64,000 nucleotides of DNA from Leifsonia sp. 466MF (GTDB taxonomy: Bacteria > Actinomycetota > Actinomycetes > Actinomycetales > Microbacteriaceae): positions 2,728,001 through 2,792,000 of the forward strand of contig NZ_LT629696.1 in NCBI RefSeq assembly GCF_900100265.1, given 5' to 3'. Positions within the stretch are counted from its first letter, which is position 1, and each line of letters opens with the position of its first letter. The notes under the pieces are model-generated. The model ran no database searches. It was not told the origin of the DNA and saw only the letters and a program-made list of their open reading frames with translations. Below are positions 34,625 through 43,787 of the stretch, piece by piece. The translations under genes were made by a program, and so were the position numbers.

Positions 34625-36245
34625 GAACGACGTGACCGACACCGAACCTCGTCAGACCGATCAGCTCCCCGACCTGACCACCACCGCCGGCAAGCTCGCC
34701 GACCTGAAGGAACGGTTCCACGAGGCCGTCACCGCGAGCGGTCAGGCGGCGATCGAGAAGCAGCACGCCAAGGGCAAGCTGACCGCGCGCGAGCGCATCG
34801 ACCTCCTGCTCGACCAGGGCTCCTTCGTGGAGTTCGACGAGTTCGTCCGCCACCGCACCCACGCCTTCGGCATGGAGGCCAAGCGCCCGTACGGCGACGC
34901 GGTCGTCACCGGCGTCGGCACCATCCACGGCCGCAATGTCGCGGTGTTCAGCCAGGACTTCACCATCTTCGGCGGCTCCCTCGGCGAGGTGGCCGGCGAG
35001 AAGATCATCAAGGTCATGGACCACGCGCTCAAGACGGGCGTTCCGATGATCGGCATCCTCGACTCCGGCGGCGCCCGCATCCAGGAGGGCGTCGTCGCCC
35101 TCGGCAAGTACGGCGAGATCTTCCGCCGCAACACCGCGGCCTCCGGCGTCATTCCGCAGATCTCCATCGTGATGGGCCCGGCAGCCGGCGGCGCCGTGTA
35201 CTCCCCCGCCCTCACCGACTTCGTCATCATGGTCGACAAGTCCAGCCACATGTTCGTCACCGGCCCGGACGTCATCAAGACGGTCACCGGCGAGGACGTC
35301 GGCTTCGAGGAGCTCGGCGGCGCGCTGACCCACAACAAGGTCTCCGGCGTCGCCCACTACCTCGCCAGCGACGAGGAGGATGCGCTCGACTACGCGCGGA
35401 CCCTGCTCAGCTACCTGCCGCAGAACAACCTCGCCGAGCTGCCGACCTTCCAGGCCGAGCCGGAGCTCGAGATCACCGACGCCGATCGCCGGCTGAACAC
35501 GATCATCCCGGACTCCCCCAACCAGCCCTATGACGTGAAGACGATCATCGAGGGCGTGGTCGACGACGGCGAGTTCCTCGAGATCCAGCCGCTGTTCGCC
35601 CCCAACATCGTCATCGGGTTCGCCCGCGTCGAGGGCCGGTCGGTGGGCATCGTCGCGAACCAGCCGAGCGCGATGGCGGGCACACTGAACATCGACGCCG
35701 GCGAGAAGGCCTCCCGGTTCGTCCGCTTCTGCGACGCCTTCAGCATCCCGATCCTCACCCTGGTGGATGTGCCCGGCTACCTTCCCGGCACCGACCAGGA
35801 GTGGACGGGCGTGATCCGGCGCGGGGCGAAGCTGCTGTACGCGTACGCCGAGGCGACCGTGCCGCTCGTGACCATCATCACCCGCAAGGCGTACGGCGGT
35901 GCGTACATCGTCATGGGCTCCAAGCAGCTCGGCGCCGACATGAACCTCGCGTGGCCCACCGCCGAGATCGCGGTGATGGGCGGCCAGGGTGCCGTGAACA
36001 TCCTCTACCGCGGCGAGATCAAGCGCGCGGAGGAGGCCGGCGAGGATGTGGCGGCCGTCCGCACGAAGCTCGCCAACGAGTACACCTACAACGTCGCGAG
36101 CCCGTTCCTCGCGGCCGAGCGCGGCGAACTCGACGGCGTGATCGAGCCGGCGGCGACGCGCGTGTCGGTCATCAAGGCGCTGCGCGCGCTCCGCACCAAG
36201 CGGGCCACGCTGCCCCCGAAGAAGCACGGGAACATCCCGCTGTGA
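34623..36245 (+). CDS. Acyl-CoA carboxylase, carboxyltransferase (beta) subunit
   Basis: A 540-residue crotonase-fold carboxyltransferase that transfers CO2 from biotin to acetyl- or propionyl-Co[15 protein letters not shown], the first oxyanion region [14 protein letters not shown], and the C-terminal half with [27 protein letters not shown] and [14 protein letters not shown] are diagnostic of the AccD/PccB family, and length is typical. Acetyl versus propionyl preference cannot be fixed by eye. The true start may be GTG 34632 (leaderless) rather than 34623. The stop overlaps the epsilon gene (GTGA). It resembles mycobacterial accD5 in neighbourhood. Confidence 0.95.
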   Translation: MNDVTDTEPRQTDQLPDLTTTAGKLADLKERFHEAVTASGQAAIEKQHAKGKLTARERIDLLLDQGSFVEFDEFVRHRTHAFGMEAKRPYGDAVVTGVGTIHGRNVAVFSQDFTIFGGSLGEVAGEKIIKVMDHALKTGVPMIGILDSGGARIQEGVVALGKYGEIFRRNTAASGVIPQISIVMGPAAGGAVYSPALTDFVIMVDKSSHMFVTGPDVIKTVTGEDVGFEELGGALTHNKVSGVAHYLASDEEDALDYARTLLSYLPQNNLAELPTFQAEPELEITDADRRLNTIIPDSPNQPYDVKTIIEGVVDDGEFLEIQPLFAPNIVIGFARVEGRSVGIVANQPSAMAGTLNIDAGEKASRFVRFCDAFSIPILTLVDVPGYLPGTDQEWTGVIRRGAKLLYAYAEATVPLVTIITRKAYGGAYIVMGSKQLGADMNLAWPTAEIAVMGGQGAVNILYRGEIKRAEEAGEDVAAVRTKLANEYTYNVASPFLAAERGELDGVIEPAATRVSVIKALRALRTKRATLPPKKHGNIPL

Positions 36246-36490
36246 CCGGCCAGGAGGCCCAGAGCGGTGCGCCGCTCGATCCGTCGCAGCTGCGGTTCCT
36301 CACCCGCGGCGTGACCGCGGAGGAGATCGCGGCCGTCACCGCCGTCCTGACCGCCGCTGCCGCCGAGCAGGCGGCCGCCGGTCGGGAGGCCAGGGCCGAG
36401 CAGGGCCCGGATGCCTGGGCACGCACGCAGCGGAACCTGCGCGGCGAGCTCCGGCCCGGAGCGGGTGCCTGGCGGTCGTTCTCGGGCTGA
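36242..36490 (+). CDS. Acyl-CoA carboxylase epsilon subunit
   Basis: An 82-residue protein starting at the GTG that overlaps the carboxyltransferase stop (GTGA, 36242-36245). [20 protein letters not shown] and the C-terminal W-(N)[12 protein letters not shown] pattern match the small epsilon subunits that bridge alpha and beta subunits in actinobacterial acyl-CoA carboxylases. The middle is Ala/Glu-rich. Its presence supports an AccD5-type complex. Confidence 0.85.
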   Translation: MTGQEAQSGAPLDPSQLRFLTRGVTAEEIAAVTAVLTAAAAEQAAAGREARAEQGPDAWARTQRNLRGELRPGAGAWRSFSG

Positions 36491-36670
36491 GATGTACCCC
36501 GATCCGGGCGTCCCCCGAGTAAGGGACACGCGGATTCTTCGGCATGTCCCGCGAACGGGGGTCGTGAGATGTCCCCCAGGTGTCCTCCAAAATGACGACT
36601 ATGTATTTTCTGAGAGCGCAGCCACTATAGATATTGCTAGGTGTCTCTCCTCGTGAGTCACACCGCCAAT

Positions 36671-36700
36671 CACTCGCCGACTAGGGTAAGCGGGCGAGTG
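36671..36700. other. Stem-loop 1 downstream of the epsilon gene
   Basis: CACTCGCC (36671-36678) pairs perfectly with GGCGAGTG (36693-36700); the 14-nt loop contains a TAGGGT hexamer. Confidence 0.6.
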
Positions 36701-36710
36701 CTTTGGGGGC

Positions 36711-36745
36711 GAGTCAGGGCGATATTCGGGTTGTCGCCCTGACTC
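36711..36745. other. Stem-loop 2, 12-bp perfect stem
   Basis: GAGTCAGGGCGA (36711-36722) pairs with TCGCCCTGACTC (36734-36745) around an 11-nt loop containing ATTCGGGT. The strongest hairpin of the gap; it is followed by GGGGTTTG, so it is not a classical T-tract terminator. Confidence 0.7.
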
Positions 36746-36757
36746 GGGGTTTGAAAA

Positions 36758-36790
36758 GGGGCCGACAATTCGGGTGTCGGCCCCTTTCTC
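36758..36790. terminator. Bidirectional terminator between the carboxylase and kinase genes
   Basis: GGGGCCGACA (36758-36767) pairs with TGTCGGCCCC (36775-36784) around ATTCGGG, with GAAAA before and TTTCTCC after. The A-run and T-run let it work for both convergent transcription units. Confidence 0.8.
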
Positions 36791-36846
36791 CTCGTTAAGG
36801 GCCGTTCTCCCCGTCACGGGCAGGGACGACCGAGCTCGGGCGAGAT

Positions 36847-37869
36847 TCAGCCGACCGGCCTGGGGATCTCCAGCCAGAGGTCGACCTCGTCGTCCTCCGA
36901 CTCCGCGCCAAGTGCATTCGCCGCGCCGTCGTCCGACATGCGCAGGCCCACAACGGTCACCGCGGTCTTCGACGACCGGGGTACGGTCCGGATGATCAGC
37001 TTGTCCGTCGTCGTCCCGCGGATGGCGTCCGCCAGCCGCCGGAGCACGGTCTCGAGCCCACGCTGGTCGATGTCGTCGATGCCGCCCTCGTCCAGCAGGC
37101 TGACGACGACGCCACGGCGGCGCGCATCCATCACCTCGCGACGGACATCGTCATTGAGCAGGCGGCGACCGCGGATCTCGTCGCGGATCGCGCCCTCGAG
37201 ATACCGGCACTCACGTCGCTCCGCCTCGGTGAGGTCTCCCCCGCGGCGGACGATCTCGGCGAGCATCGGAGCAGCGACCCGGTAGGTCTGGCGGAGCCGC
37301 AGCTGGCGCTCCATGACGTGCGCCTCCTGGGCAGCCTGCCACTCCGTCGCCTCGCGCTCGGCACGGGCGAACTGGAGGGCATCGCGGCCGGCTTTCGCGA
37401 GCGAGCCAGAGATCACGACGGCGACACCGACCCACACGACCGAGCCGATGACGCCGAGCCCCGCGAGCGCGCCGAGACCGGCCCAGACGACCGTCTGCAC
37501 GGCCAGGAAGGCGACGCCGGCCCACGCGACGATCTGCTGCCGCCGGACCGCGCAGATGGTCATCAGCGTGCCGACGGCGGCGACGTACCAGGTGGCGTAT
37601 CCGTTGTCCTTGGACGGATCCAGCTGGCTCGTGACGAGGATCGGGATGACGACGCAGACGGCGAGGTCGAAGGCGGCGAGCCAGAGCGGCATCTTGGTCG
37701 GGCTGGTGGGCCACAGGCTCATCACCGTCGCGACACCGTACAAGACCATCGCGACGACGATCGGGCCTGCCGTGCGCGGCATCCACAGCGACGACAGCGC
37801 GAGGAAGAGGTGATAGGCGGAGAAAAGAGCGCCGAGGATGAGGAAGAGGACGCGATTGAGGGTGATCAC
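36847..37869 (-). CDS. Kinase-like membrane protein lacking visible ATP-binding motifs
   Basis: A 340-residue protein with five to six N-terminal transmembrane helices (about 1-155), a coiled linker (ARAEREATEWQAAQEAHV) and a C-terminal domain (about 190-340) placed like a histidine-kinase catalytic region. No phosphoacceptor HD motif, N-box or DxGxG box is visible. Its ATG overlaps the stop of the true kinase gene (ATGA, 37866-37869), so it is cotranslated with it. It may be a regulatory partner or degenerate duplicate. Confidence 0.65.
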   Translation of the reverse strand: MITLNRVLFLILGALFSAYHLFLALSSLWMPRTAGPIVVAMVLYGVATVMSLWPTSPTKMPLWLAAFDLAVCVVIPILVTSQLDPSKDNGYATWYVAAVGTLMTICAVRRQQIVAWAGVAFLAVQTVVWAGLGALAGLGVIGSVVWVGVAVVISGSLAKAGRDALQFARAEREATEWQAAQEAHVMERQLRLRQTYRVAAPMLAEIVRRGGDLTEAERRECRYLEGAIRDEIRGRRLLNDDVRREVMDARRRGVVVSLLDEGGIDDIDQRGLETVLRRLADAIRGTTTDKLIIRTVPRSSKTAVTVVGLRMSDDGAANALGAESEDDEVDLWLEIPRPVG

Positions 37870-39191
37870 TCCGCCGCCTCCGTCTCTCGCGCCTCTCTCG
37901 GTGCGAAAGGACCCTGCTGGTCGAAGCGGGCCGCCCCGGGCGCCTGGGCGCCGACGGGCTGCGGTTCGGCGGACGGCCAGAGGATCGTGACGGTCGTGCC
38001 CTCGCCTGGTTCGGAGCGGATGTCCGCGCGACCGCCGACCTTGGCGAGACGGTCGCGGATGCTGATGCGCAGGCCGAGCCGCTCCGCCGGCACTTCCGCC
38101 TCGGTGAACCCGCGTCCGTCGTCGCCGACGATGATCTCGACCGTGGCCGCCGGTCCGCCACCGCGGATCGACAGGCCGCGGTGCACCTCCGGGCCGCCCG
38201 CGTGCTGCATGCTGTTCACCATCGCCTGGACCGCGGCCGAGTAGACCGCCTCGGCGACGTTCACAGGCAGCATGTGCACCTCGACGTCGCGCACCTCGAC
38301 CTCGAACGGCGATGAGAACGCGTTGGCGGAGGTCACGAGGCGCTCTGCGAGCTGGTTGAGGCCGACCAGGGACTGGTCCTCCGGCGTGGATGCCTCGGCT
38401 GCGTGCAGGTGCCCGATCGCGTCGGCGGCCATCGCCGCCGCGAGCTCCTTCTGCTCCGGTGTCCTCGCGGAAGCGGCCGAGAGCAGGGTCGTGAGCACGC
38501 TGTCGTGGACGATGGCGTCGACCTGCACGCGCTCGACCTCAGTCGCGTGCTGGCGGACCGCGGTGGCGTACCGGGCGAGCGCCTGGCTCTGGGCCGCATC
38601 CACCGCGCTCGACGCCTGGCGCATCATCGCGATGATCGCGAGGATGACGCCGCCGAGGATGATGGCGTAGATCGCGTCGAGCGCACCCAGCTCGAATCCG
38701 ACGCCGCCGCCGGCCGGAAGCGCCCGGACGACGCCGTAGGCGATGGGCGCGATGAACGTGTAGGCGATCGCGAGCCACAGCGGGTAGGCGACAGCCGCGA
38801 AGGCCGTGAAGACGGAACACAGGAACCACACCCACGGCTTGTCGGAGCTGAACGCACTCGGGTCGCGGACGAGCAGCGGCCAGGTGACGATCGCCGCGAG
38901 GTACAGAACCGACAGGACGCCCATCGCGATCTTCACCCCGCGCTGCACGACAGCGAGGATCACGGTGAGGGCGAGGCCGCCGAAGATCCCGATCATCCAG
39001 ACGGCGCCCCACGGCTCGCGGAGCGCGCTGAGCTGGCCGAGTGCCGTCGGGAGGGTCTGCAGACCGAAGACGAGCCCGAAGGCGGACACCGTGCGGTCGG
39101 CGATGCGCTCGATCCGCGCCCGGCTGAGGGGGTTGCGGGGCTTGGCCGGTTCGAGCGGCGCCCCGGGTCGAACCCCGCTAGGAGCGCTCAT
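37866..39191 (-). CDS. Sensor histidine kinase
   Basis: A 441-residue membrane kinase. About six transmembrane helices in residues 30-200, then a dimerisation segment with DAIVHDSVLTTLL (the HD pair of NarL-type kinases) and an HATPase domain with N-box VQAMVNSMQHAG, G1 box VGDDGRGF and G2 stretch ADIRSEPGEGTTV. The C-terminal about 35 residues are a Pro/Glu-rich tail. It overlaps the response-regulator gene by 14 nt and the kinase-like gene by 4 nt. No separate extracellular sensor domain, so the signal is probably membrane-linked. Confidence 0.88.
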   Translation of the reverse strand: MSAPSGVRPGAPLEPAKPRNPLSRARIERIADRTVSAFGLVFGLQTLPTALGQLSALREPWGAVWMIGIFGGLALTVILAVVQRGVKIAMGVLSVLYLAAIVTWPLLVRDPSAFSSDKPWVWFLCSVFTAFAAVAYPLWLAIAYTFIAPIAYGVVRALPAGGGVGFELGALDAIYAIILGGVILAIIAMMRQASSAVDAAQSQALARYATAVRQHATEVERVQVDAIVHDSVLTTLLSAASARTPEQKELAAAMAADAIGHLHAAEASTPEDQSLVGLNQLAERLVTSANAFSSPFEVEVRDVEVHMLPVNVAEAVYSAAVQAMVNSMQHAGGPEVHRGLSIRGGGPAATVEIIVGDDGRGFTEAEVPAERLGLRISIRDRLAKVGGRADIRSEPGEGTTVTILWPSAEPQPVGAQAPGAARFDQQGPFAPREARETEAAE

Positions 39192-39837
39192 TGCCTGTCT
39201 CGGGGTCGAGCCCGGGAAGGATGCCGTCCTCCACGGCGCGTCGGAGGAGGTCCACCTTCGTCGGCGCCGGCCGCCCGACTTCCACGTACTTGACGCGGAT
39301 GCGGTCGAGGTACTCGCGGGCGGTGGAGTTCGCGATGCCCAGCTGGGCGGCGACCGCCTTCAGAGGGAGGCCGGAGGCGTACAGGTGCAGGACGTCGCGT
39401 TCGCGTCGCCCGAGCTGCGCTTTGGCGAAGTCACTGTCGGCGTCGATCGCCGTCGCCCATTCGAGGTTGTTGAGGACGTCGCCTCGGGCCACCGTCGCGA
39501 TAGCGCTGATGACCGTCGTCGTGGGTGACGACTTAGGGATGACGCCTGCAGCTCCGGCGGCGAGCGCCTCGCGGACGCTGGCCACGCGATCGGCGATGCT
39601 GTGCACCAGCACTGCGGCCCCGGTCGCCTGGGCCCGCTTGACGTTGTCGGTCACCTTGGAGCCGTCGCCGAGCGACAGGTCGAGGACGACGACGTCGCAC
39701 TCCTGGGAGCCGAGCTGGGCGACGAAGTCGTCCACCGTCGGAGCGGTCAGGACCACGTCGTAGCCGGCGTCCTGGCAGGCCGCCTTCAGCCCGAGACGCA
39801 CGGACTCGTGATCGTCGACGATTGCCACCCGCACCAT
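39178..39837 (-). CDS. NarL/LuxR-type response regulator
   Basis: A 219-residue regulator. The receiver has VAIVDDHESVR (acidic pair), VVLDLSLGDG with the phosphoacceptor Asp, and VIPKSS with the conserved Lys. The C-terminal helix-turn-helix is LGRRERDVLHLYASGL and AAQLGIANSTAREYLDRI, NarL-like. ATG 39837 is preferred over ATGs at 39846 and 39864 because TACGAT lies 7 nt upstream and the receiver strand starts immediately. It is first in the regulator, kinase, kinase-like operon. Confidence 0.9.
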   Translation of the reverse strand: MVRVAIVDDHESVRLGLKAACQDAGYDVVLTAPTVDDFVAQLGSQECDVVVLDLSLGDGSKVTDNVKRAQATGAAVLVHSIADRVASVREALAAGAAGVIPKSSPTTTVISAIATVARGDVLNNLEWATAIDADSDFAKAQLGRRERDVLHLYASGLPLKAVAAQLGIANSTAREYLDRIRVKYVEVGRPAPTKVDLLRRAVEDGILPGLDPETGNERS

Positions 39838-39844
39838 GTTGACC

Positions 39845-39850
39845 ATCGTA
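39845..39850 (-). promoter_or_regulatory. -10 box for the signalling operon
   Basis: On the minus strand TACGAT is followed by 7 nt and then the ATG at 39837, again a leaderless arrangement. Confidence 0.45.
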
Positions 39851-39932
39851 GGGGGTGAATGCATGCGGAGGGTCGTCCGGACGTCAGCGCGTCCGTGTGG
39901 GCGCGTGTCGGTCGTCGACTCGCGCCCCGCGC

Positions 39933-39980
39933 GTCAGCCCGTCATCCCGTCAGCCCATCAGCCCATCAGCCCATCAGCGG
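39933..39980. repeat. 8-bp tandem repeat at the end of the RNA methyltransferase gene
   Basis: CAGCCCAT is repeated three times in tandem, with degenerate copies (CGTCAGCCC, GTCATCCC) to its left. The methyltransferase stop codon (39974-39976 on the minus strand) lies in the last copy. Confidence 0.7.
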
Positions 39981-41266
39981 GTGAGGGTGGCGACGGCTTC
40001 GACGTGGTGGGTGTTCGGGAAGAGGTCGAAAGCGCGCATCCCGCGCAGGTCGTAGCCGTGGCCGGCGAAGAAGGCGAGGTCGCGGGCGAGCGCGACGGGG
40101 TCGCAGGCAACGTAGACCACCTGGGCGGGCGAGAGGGAGGCGATCGCGTCGACGACCTCGCGGCCGGCCCCGGAGCGGGGCGGGTCGAGGATGACCGTCG
40201 CGGCGCGCAGCCGGGCGCGCTCCGCCGCCGACGCCTCTCCGGCGAGCCGGGTGACGTAGCGCTCGACGCGGTCGGTGATCGCCGAGGCGCCGACCCAGTC
40301 GGCGAGATTCTCGGCCGCGTCGTCCGTCGCGGCCTCGTCGCTCTCGACGGAGGTGATGCGGAGCGTCGAGCCGAAGCGGTCGCCGAGCGCGGCGGCGAGG
40401 AGGCCGACGCCGCCGTACAGGTCGAGGTTCGCCGCACGGGGGTCGAAGAGCGCCTCGTCGACCGCGGACTGCACGGCCTGTGTGAGGGTCTGGGCGGCGC
40501 CGCGGTGCACCTGCCAGAAGCCGCGAGCATCCAGCCGGAACTCGCGGTCGCCGACACGCTCGCGGATGGGGACCGGACGGCGCCGCGGTCGGACGTTCCG
40601 CCGTCCGGAGCGCACGGGCTTGTCGTTGACGAGCACGTGGGAGGCGCCGAGCCCGGTGGCGACGACGTCGACCGACTCGGCTCCGGGGAACTGCTGCCCG
40701 AACGGGGTGGCCTCCTGGACGGCGTCGGTCGCGAGGGGCAGGTCGGTGACCGGGATGACGGTGTGCGAGCGCTGCACGTACGGACCGAGGCGGCCGGCGC
40801 CGTCGACCTGCAGACGGACGCGGGTGCGCCATCCCGTGCCGTCGGCCGTTTCGCCCTCCACCGGCTCGACGCGGACCGGGGAGCCGTCGACCCCGGCTGC
40901 GGCGATCGCCTCGGGGGGCAGCTTGGCTGTGCGCTGCAGGGCGTCTTCGATCACGCGCCGCTTCAGCTCGCGCTGGTGGTCGAGCCGGATGTGCCCAAAC
41001 TCGGCGCCACCCGCACGCTCGGTTGGCCGGCGCTCGATGGCGGCGGCTCCCCACACGTGCGGTTGCCGTTCGGGCGCGGCCTCGACGACCTCGACGACCT
41101 CTCCGCGCCAGAAGCGCTCGTGGCTGGTGTCCGCGATGCGGACGCGAACACGCTCGCCCGGCATCGTGTCGGGCACGAAGACGACCCGGCCCTCGTGGCG
41201 TGCGACGAACACCCCGCCGTGGGCCACGTTGGTAATGTCGAGCTCGACCTCGTCCTTCTGGGGCAT
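39974..41266 (-). CDS. TRAM-domain class I RNA (uracil-5)-methyltransferase, TrmA/RlmD type
   Basis: A 430-residue enzyme from ATG 41266. An N-terminal TRAM domain (about 5-60: ELDITNVAHGGVFVARHEGR, ERVRVRI) is followed by a Rossmann methyltransferase: NLDLYGGVGLLAAAL (SAM-binding), VILDPPRSGAG, VYVACDPVALARDL with the catalytic Cys and HHVEAVATL with the general-base Glu. No N-terminal iron-sulfur cysteine cluster is seen. The target (tRNA or 23S rRNA uracil) is undetermined. It is divergent from maf with only 24 bp between. Confidence 0.88.
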   Translation of the reverse strand: MPQKDEVELDITNVAHGGVFVARHEGRVVFVPDTMPGERVRVRIADTSHERFWRGEVVEVVEAAPERQPHVWGAAAIERRPTERAGGAEFGHIRLDHQRELKRRVIEDALQRTAKLPPEAIAAAGVDGSPVRVEPVEGETADGTGWRTRVRLQVDGAGRLGPYVQRSHTVIPVTDLPLATDAVQEATPFGQQFPGAESVDVVATGLGASHVLVNDKPVRSGRRNVRPRRRPVPIRERVGDREFRLDARGFWQVHRGAAQTLTQAVQSAVDEALFDPRAANLDLYGGVGLLAAALGDRFGSTLRITSVESDEAATDDAAENLADWVGASAITDRVERYVTRLAGEASAAERARLRAATVILDPPRSGAGREVVDAIASLSPAQVVYVACDPVALARDLAFFAGHGYDLRGMRAFDLFPNTHHVEAVATLTR

Positions 41267-41290
41267 CCTTCGAGCATCCCACAGGTGACC

Positions 41291-41929
41291 ATGCGCCTCT
41301 ACCTCGCCTCCACCTCGCCCGCCCGCCTCGCGTTGCTGCGTGCCGCCGGCGTCGAGCCGGTGGTCGTTCCTTCGCACGTCGACGAACCGGCCGCTGTCGC
41401 CGCGGCGGAGGCCGAGCACGGTCCGCTGAGCGCCGACGCGATGGTCCAGCTGCTCGCGCGGCTGAAGGCGGAAGCGGTGCGCGGCACCCTAGACGGCGAG
41501 CCGATCGACGGGCTGATCCTGGGCGGCGACTCGGCCTTCGCGATCGACGGCGCGATCCACGGCAAGCCCCACCTCCCCGAGGTCGCCCGCGAGCGCTGGA
41601 TGCAGCAGCGCGGACGCACGGGCACCCTCCATTCCGGCCACTGGCTGATCGACCATCGCGACGGTCGGGAGAACGCCGCGGCCGGCGCGACCGCCGTCGC
41701 CTCCGTCACGTTCGCGGACGTCACGGATGACGAGATCGACGCCTACGTGGCGAGCGGCGAGCCGCTCGAGGTGGCGGGCTCCTTCACGATCGACAGTCTC
41801 GGCGGACCCTTCATCACCCGGGTGGACGGCGATCCGAGCACGGTGGTGGGCCTCTCCCTTTCGACGCTGCGAGAGCTCGTGCGCGAGCTCGGCGTGCCGT
41901 GGACATCGCTCTGGAACCGCGGTCGCTGA
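41291..41929 (+). CDS. maf: Maf-family nucleotide pyrophosphatase
   Basis: A 212-residue protein. YLASTSPARLALLRAAGV is the N-terminal phosphate-binding motif of Maf/YhdE proteins, followed by ARLKAEAV, ILGGDSAF with the catalytic Asp region, RTGTLHSGHW and GPFITRVDGDPSTVVGL. Maf enzymes hydrolyse non-canonical or modified nucleoside triphosphates. It precedes the carboxylase alpha gene by 94 bp, an association I recall from other actinobacteria. An alternative GTG lies two codons upstream. Confidence 0.93.
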   Translation: MRLYLASTSPARLALLRAAGVEPVVVPSHVDEPAAVAAAEAEHGPLSADAMVQLLARLKAEAVRGTLDGEPIDGLILGGDSAFAIDGAIHGKPHLPEVARERWMQQRGRTGTLHSGHWLIDHRDGRENAAAGATAVASVTFADVTDDEIDAYVASGEPLEVAGSFTIDSLGGPFITRVDGDPSTVVGLSLSTLRELVRELGVPWTSLWNRGR

Positions 41930-42009
41930 CGCAAGCCGTTGTAGGCTGCCGGAGTCTTCGGTCGCCCATTTTTGTGGGGATCGCCCAAATCCACTCCGAT
42001 TTCGAGCAA

Positions 42010-42015
42010 TAGGCT
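42010..42015 (+). promoter_or_regulatory. -10 box before the carboxylase alpha gene
   Basis: TAGGCT ends 8 nt before the GTG at 42024. The same stretch contains AGGGA, a possible weak ribosome site, so leaderless and led transcripts are both possible. The preceding 80 bp are AT-richer than average. Confidence 0.4.
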
Positions 42016-42023
42016 AGGGAACT

Positions 42024-43787
42024 GTGCCACGTATCACCAAGGTTTTGATCGCCAACCGCGGCGAGATCGCCGTCCGCGTCATCCGTGCGGCGAAGGACAG
42101 CGGGATCGCCTCCGTCGCCGTGTACGCGGACCAGGACCGGGACGCCCTCCACGTCCGCCTCGCCGACGAGGCCTACGCGCTGGACGGGACCACGAGCGCC
42201 GAGACGTACCTCGTCATCGACAAGCTCCTGTCGGTCGCGCGCCGCTCGGGTGCCGACGCCGTGCATCCGGGTTACGGCTTCCTCGCCGAGAACGCAGACT
42301 TCGCCCGCGCCGTCATCGACGCCGGGCTGACCTGGATCGGCCCGTCCCCGGAGGCCATCGAGCGCCTGGGCGACAAGGTCTCCGCACGTCATGTGGCCGA
42401 GAAGGTGGGGGCGCCGCTCGCCCCCGGAACGCTCAACCCCGTCAAGGACGCGGCCGAGGTGCTCGACTTCGTCGATGTCTACGGGCTTCCTGTCGCCATC
42501 AAGGCGGCGTTCGGGGGCGGTGGCCGCGGCCTGAAGGTCGCCCGCGCCCGCGAGGAAGTGGCGGAGCTGTTCGAGTCGGCCACGCGCGAGGCGATCGCCG
42601 CCTTCGGCCGGGGCGAGTGCTTCGTCGAGAAGTACCTCGACCAGCCGCGCCACGTCGAGACCCAGTGCCTCGCGGACGCCTACGGCAACGTCGTCGTCGT
42701 CTCCACACGCGACTGCTCGCTGCAGCGCCGGCACCAGAAGCTCGTCGAGGAGGCGCCCGCGCCGTTCCTCACCCCCGAGCAGACCGAGAAGCTCTACTCG
42801 TCGTCCAAGGCCATCCTCAAGGAGGTCGGTTATCAGGGCGCCGGGACGTGCGAGTTCCTCATCGGCAAGGACGGCACGGTCTCGTTCCTCGAGGTGAACA
42901 CGCGCCTCCAGGTCGAGCACTGCGTCTCGGAGGAGGTCACCGGCATCGACCTCGTCCGCGAGCAGTTCCGTCTCGCCGAGGGCGGCGAGCTCGACTACGA
43001 CGACCCGGCTCCCCGCGGCCACTCGTTCGAGTTCCGCATCAACGGTGAGGACGCCGGCCGCGGCTTCATCCCCTCCCCCGGGCCCGTGCATGTCTTCAAG
43101 GCCCCCAGCGGCCCCGGCGTCCGCGTCGACAGCGGCATCCAGGCGGGCGACGTGATCAGCGGCTCGTTCGACTCCATGCTGGCCAAGCTCATCGTGACCG
43201 GCGCCAGCCGCGAGGAGGCCCTCGAGCGCTCCCGCCGCGCGCTGGACGAGTTCGAGGTCGCGGGCCTTCCGACCGTCCTCCCCTTCCACCGCGCCATCGT
43301 GCGCGACCCCGCCTTCGCACCGCAGGACGGCGAGCCGTTCTCCGTCTACACGCGCTGGATCGAGACCGAGTGGGTCAACGAGATCGAGCCGTGGTCGGGC
43401 GAGCTCGGCGACCAGCCGGCCGCGGAGCGCCGCAGCAATGTGGTCGTCGAGGTCGAGGGCAAGCGCATCGAGGTCTCCCTCCCCGCGCGTCTCCTCAGTG
43501 GTGGTGCCGGCGAGCCGTCCGGTGCCCCCGCTCCGCGTCGCCGCGGCGCCGCGCACGCGGTGGACACCGCGACCGGCGACTCCGTCACCGCTCCGATGCA
43601 GGCCACCGTGGTGAAGGTCGCCGTCGCCGACGGCGACCCGGTCGTCAAGGGCGACCTGGTGCTGGTGCTCGAGGCCATGAAGATGGAGCAGCCGCTGACC
43701 GCCCACAAGGACGGCACCGTCTCCGGCATCAACGCGAGCGTCGGCGAGACCGTCTCGTCGGGCCACTTGCTGCTCAACATCGTCTGA
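42024..43787 (+). CDS. Acyl-CoA carboxylase alpha subunit (biotin carboxylase + BCCP)
   Basis: A 587-residue protein of the AccA3 type. The biotin carboxylase domain (about 1-450) has [27 protein letters not shown] (ATP-grasp loop), [17 protein letters not shown] and [12 protein letters not shown] linker of about 60 residues precedes the biotinyl domain (about 515-587) with [11 protein letters not shown], whose Lys (about 553) is the biotin site for the BirA encoded at 34 kb. It would pair with the beta and epsilon subunits at 34.6-36.5 kb to make malonyl- or methylmalonyl-CoA. The gene ends inside an 18-bp tandem repeat. Confidence 0.96.
   Translation: MPRITKVLIANRGEIAVRVIRAAKDSGIASVAVYADQDRDALHVRLADEAYALDGTTSAETYLVIDKLLSVARRSGADAVHPGYGFLAENADFARAVIDAGLTWIGPSPEAIERLGDKVSARHVAEKVGAPLAPGTLNPVKDAAEVLDFVDVYGLPVAIKAAFGGGGRGLKVARAREEVAELFESATREAIAAFGRGECFVEKYLDQPRHVETQCLADAYGNVVVVSTRDCSLQRRHQKLVEEAPAPFLTPEQTEKLYSSSKAILKEVGYQGAGTCEFLIGKDGTVSFLEVNTRLQVEHCVSEEVTGIDLVREQFRLAEGGELDYDDPAPRGHSFEFRINGEDAGRGFIPSPGPVHVFKAPSGPGVRVDSGIQAGDVISGSFDSMLAKLIVTGASREEALERSRRALDEFEVAGLPTVLPFHRAIVRDPAFAPQDGEPFSVYTRWIETEWVNEIEPWSGELGDQPAAERRSNVVVEVEGKRIEVSLPARLLSGGAGEPSGAPAPRRRGAAHAVDTATGDSVTAPMQATVVKVAVADGDPVVKGDLVLVLEAMKMEQPLTAHKDGTVSGINASVGETVSSGHLLLNIV

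Larger units (their letters stand above)
36491..36846. other. 356-bp intergenic region with AT-rich strip and stem-loops
   Basis: No convincing gene. It holds four RTGTCC(C/T) elements on either strand (36522-36529, 36544-36550, 36569-36575, 36580-36586), an AT-richer strip at about 36590-36660 (roughly 45% GC against about 70% around it), and three successive perfect stem-loops at 36671-36784. TATAGA at 36626-36631 or TAGGGT at 36682-36687 could serve as -10 boxes for a short RNA ending at the last stem-loop. Confidence 0.6.

Noticed and set aside
34533..36227. A 564-codon minus-strand frame opposite the carboxyltransferase gene
   Set aside because: Composition is Asp/Leu/Val/Gly-rich low complexity and it opposes a clear AccD-type protein.
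36590..36660. AT-rich strip as a tRNA gene or integration site
   Set aside because: No cloverleaf, T-loop GGTTCRA motif or integrase gene is present.
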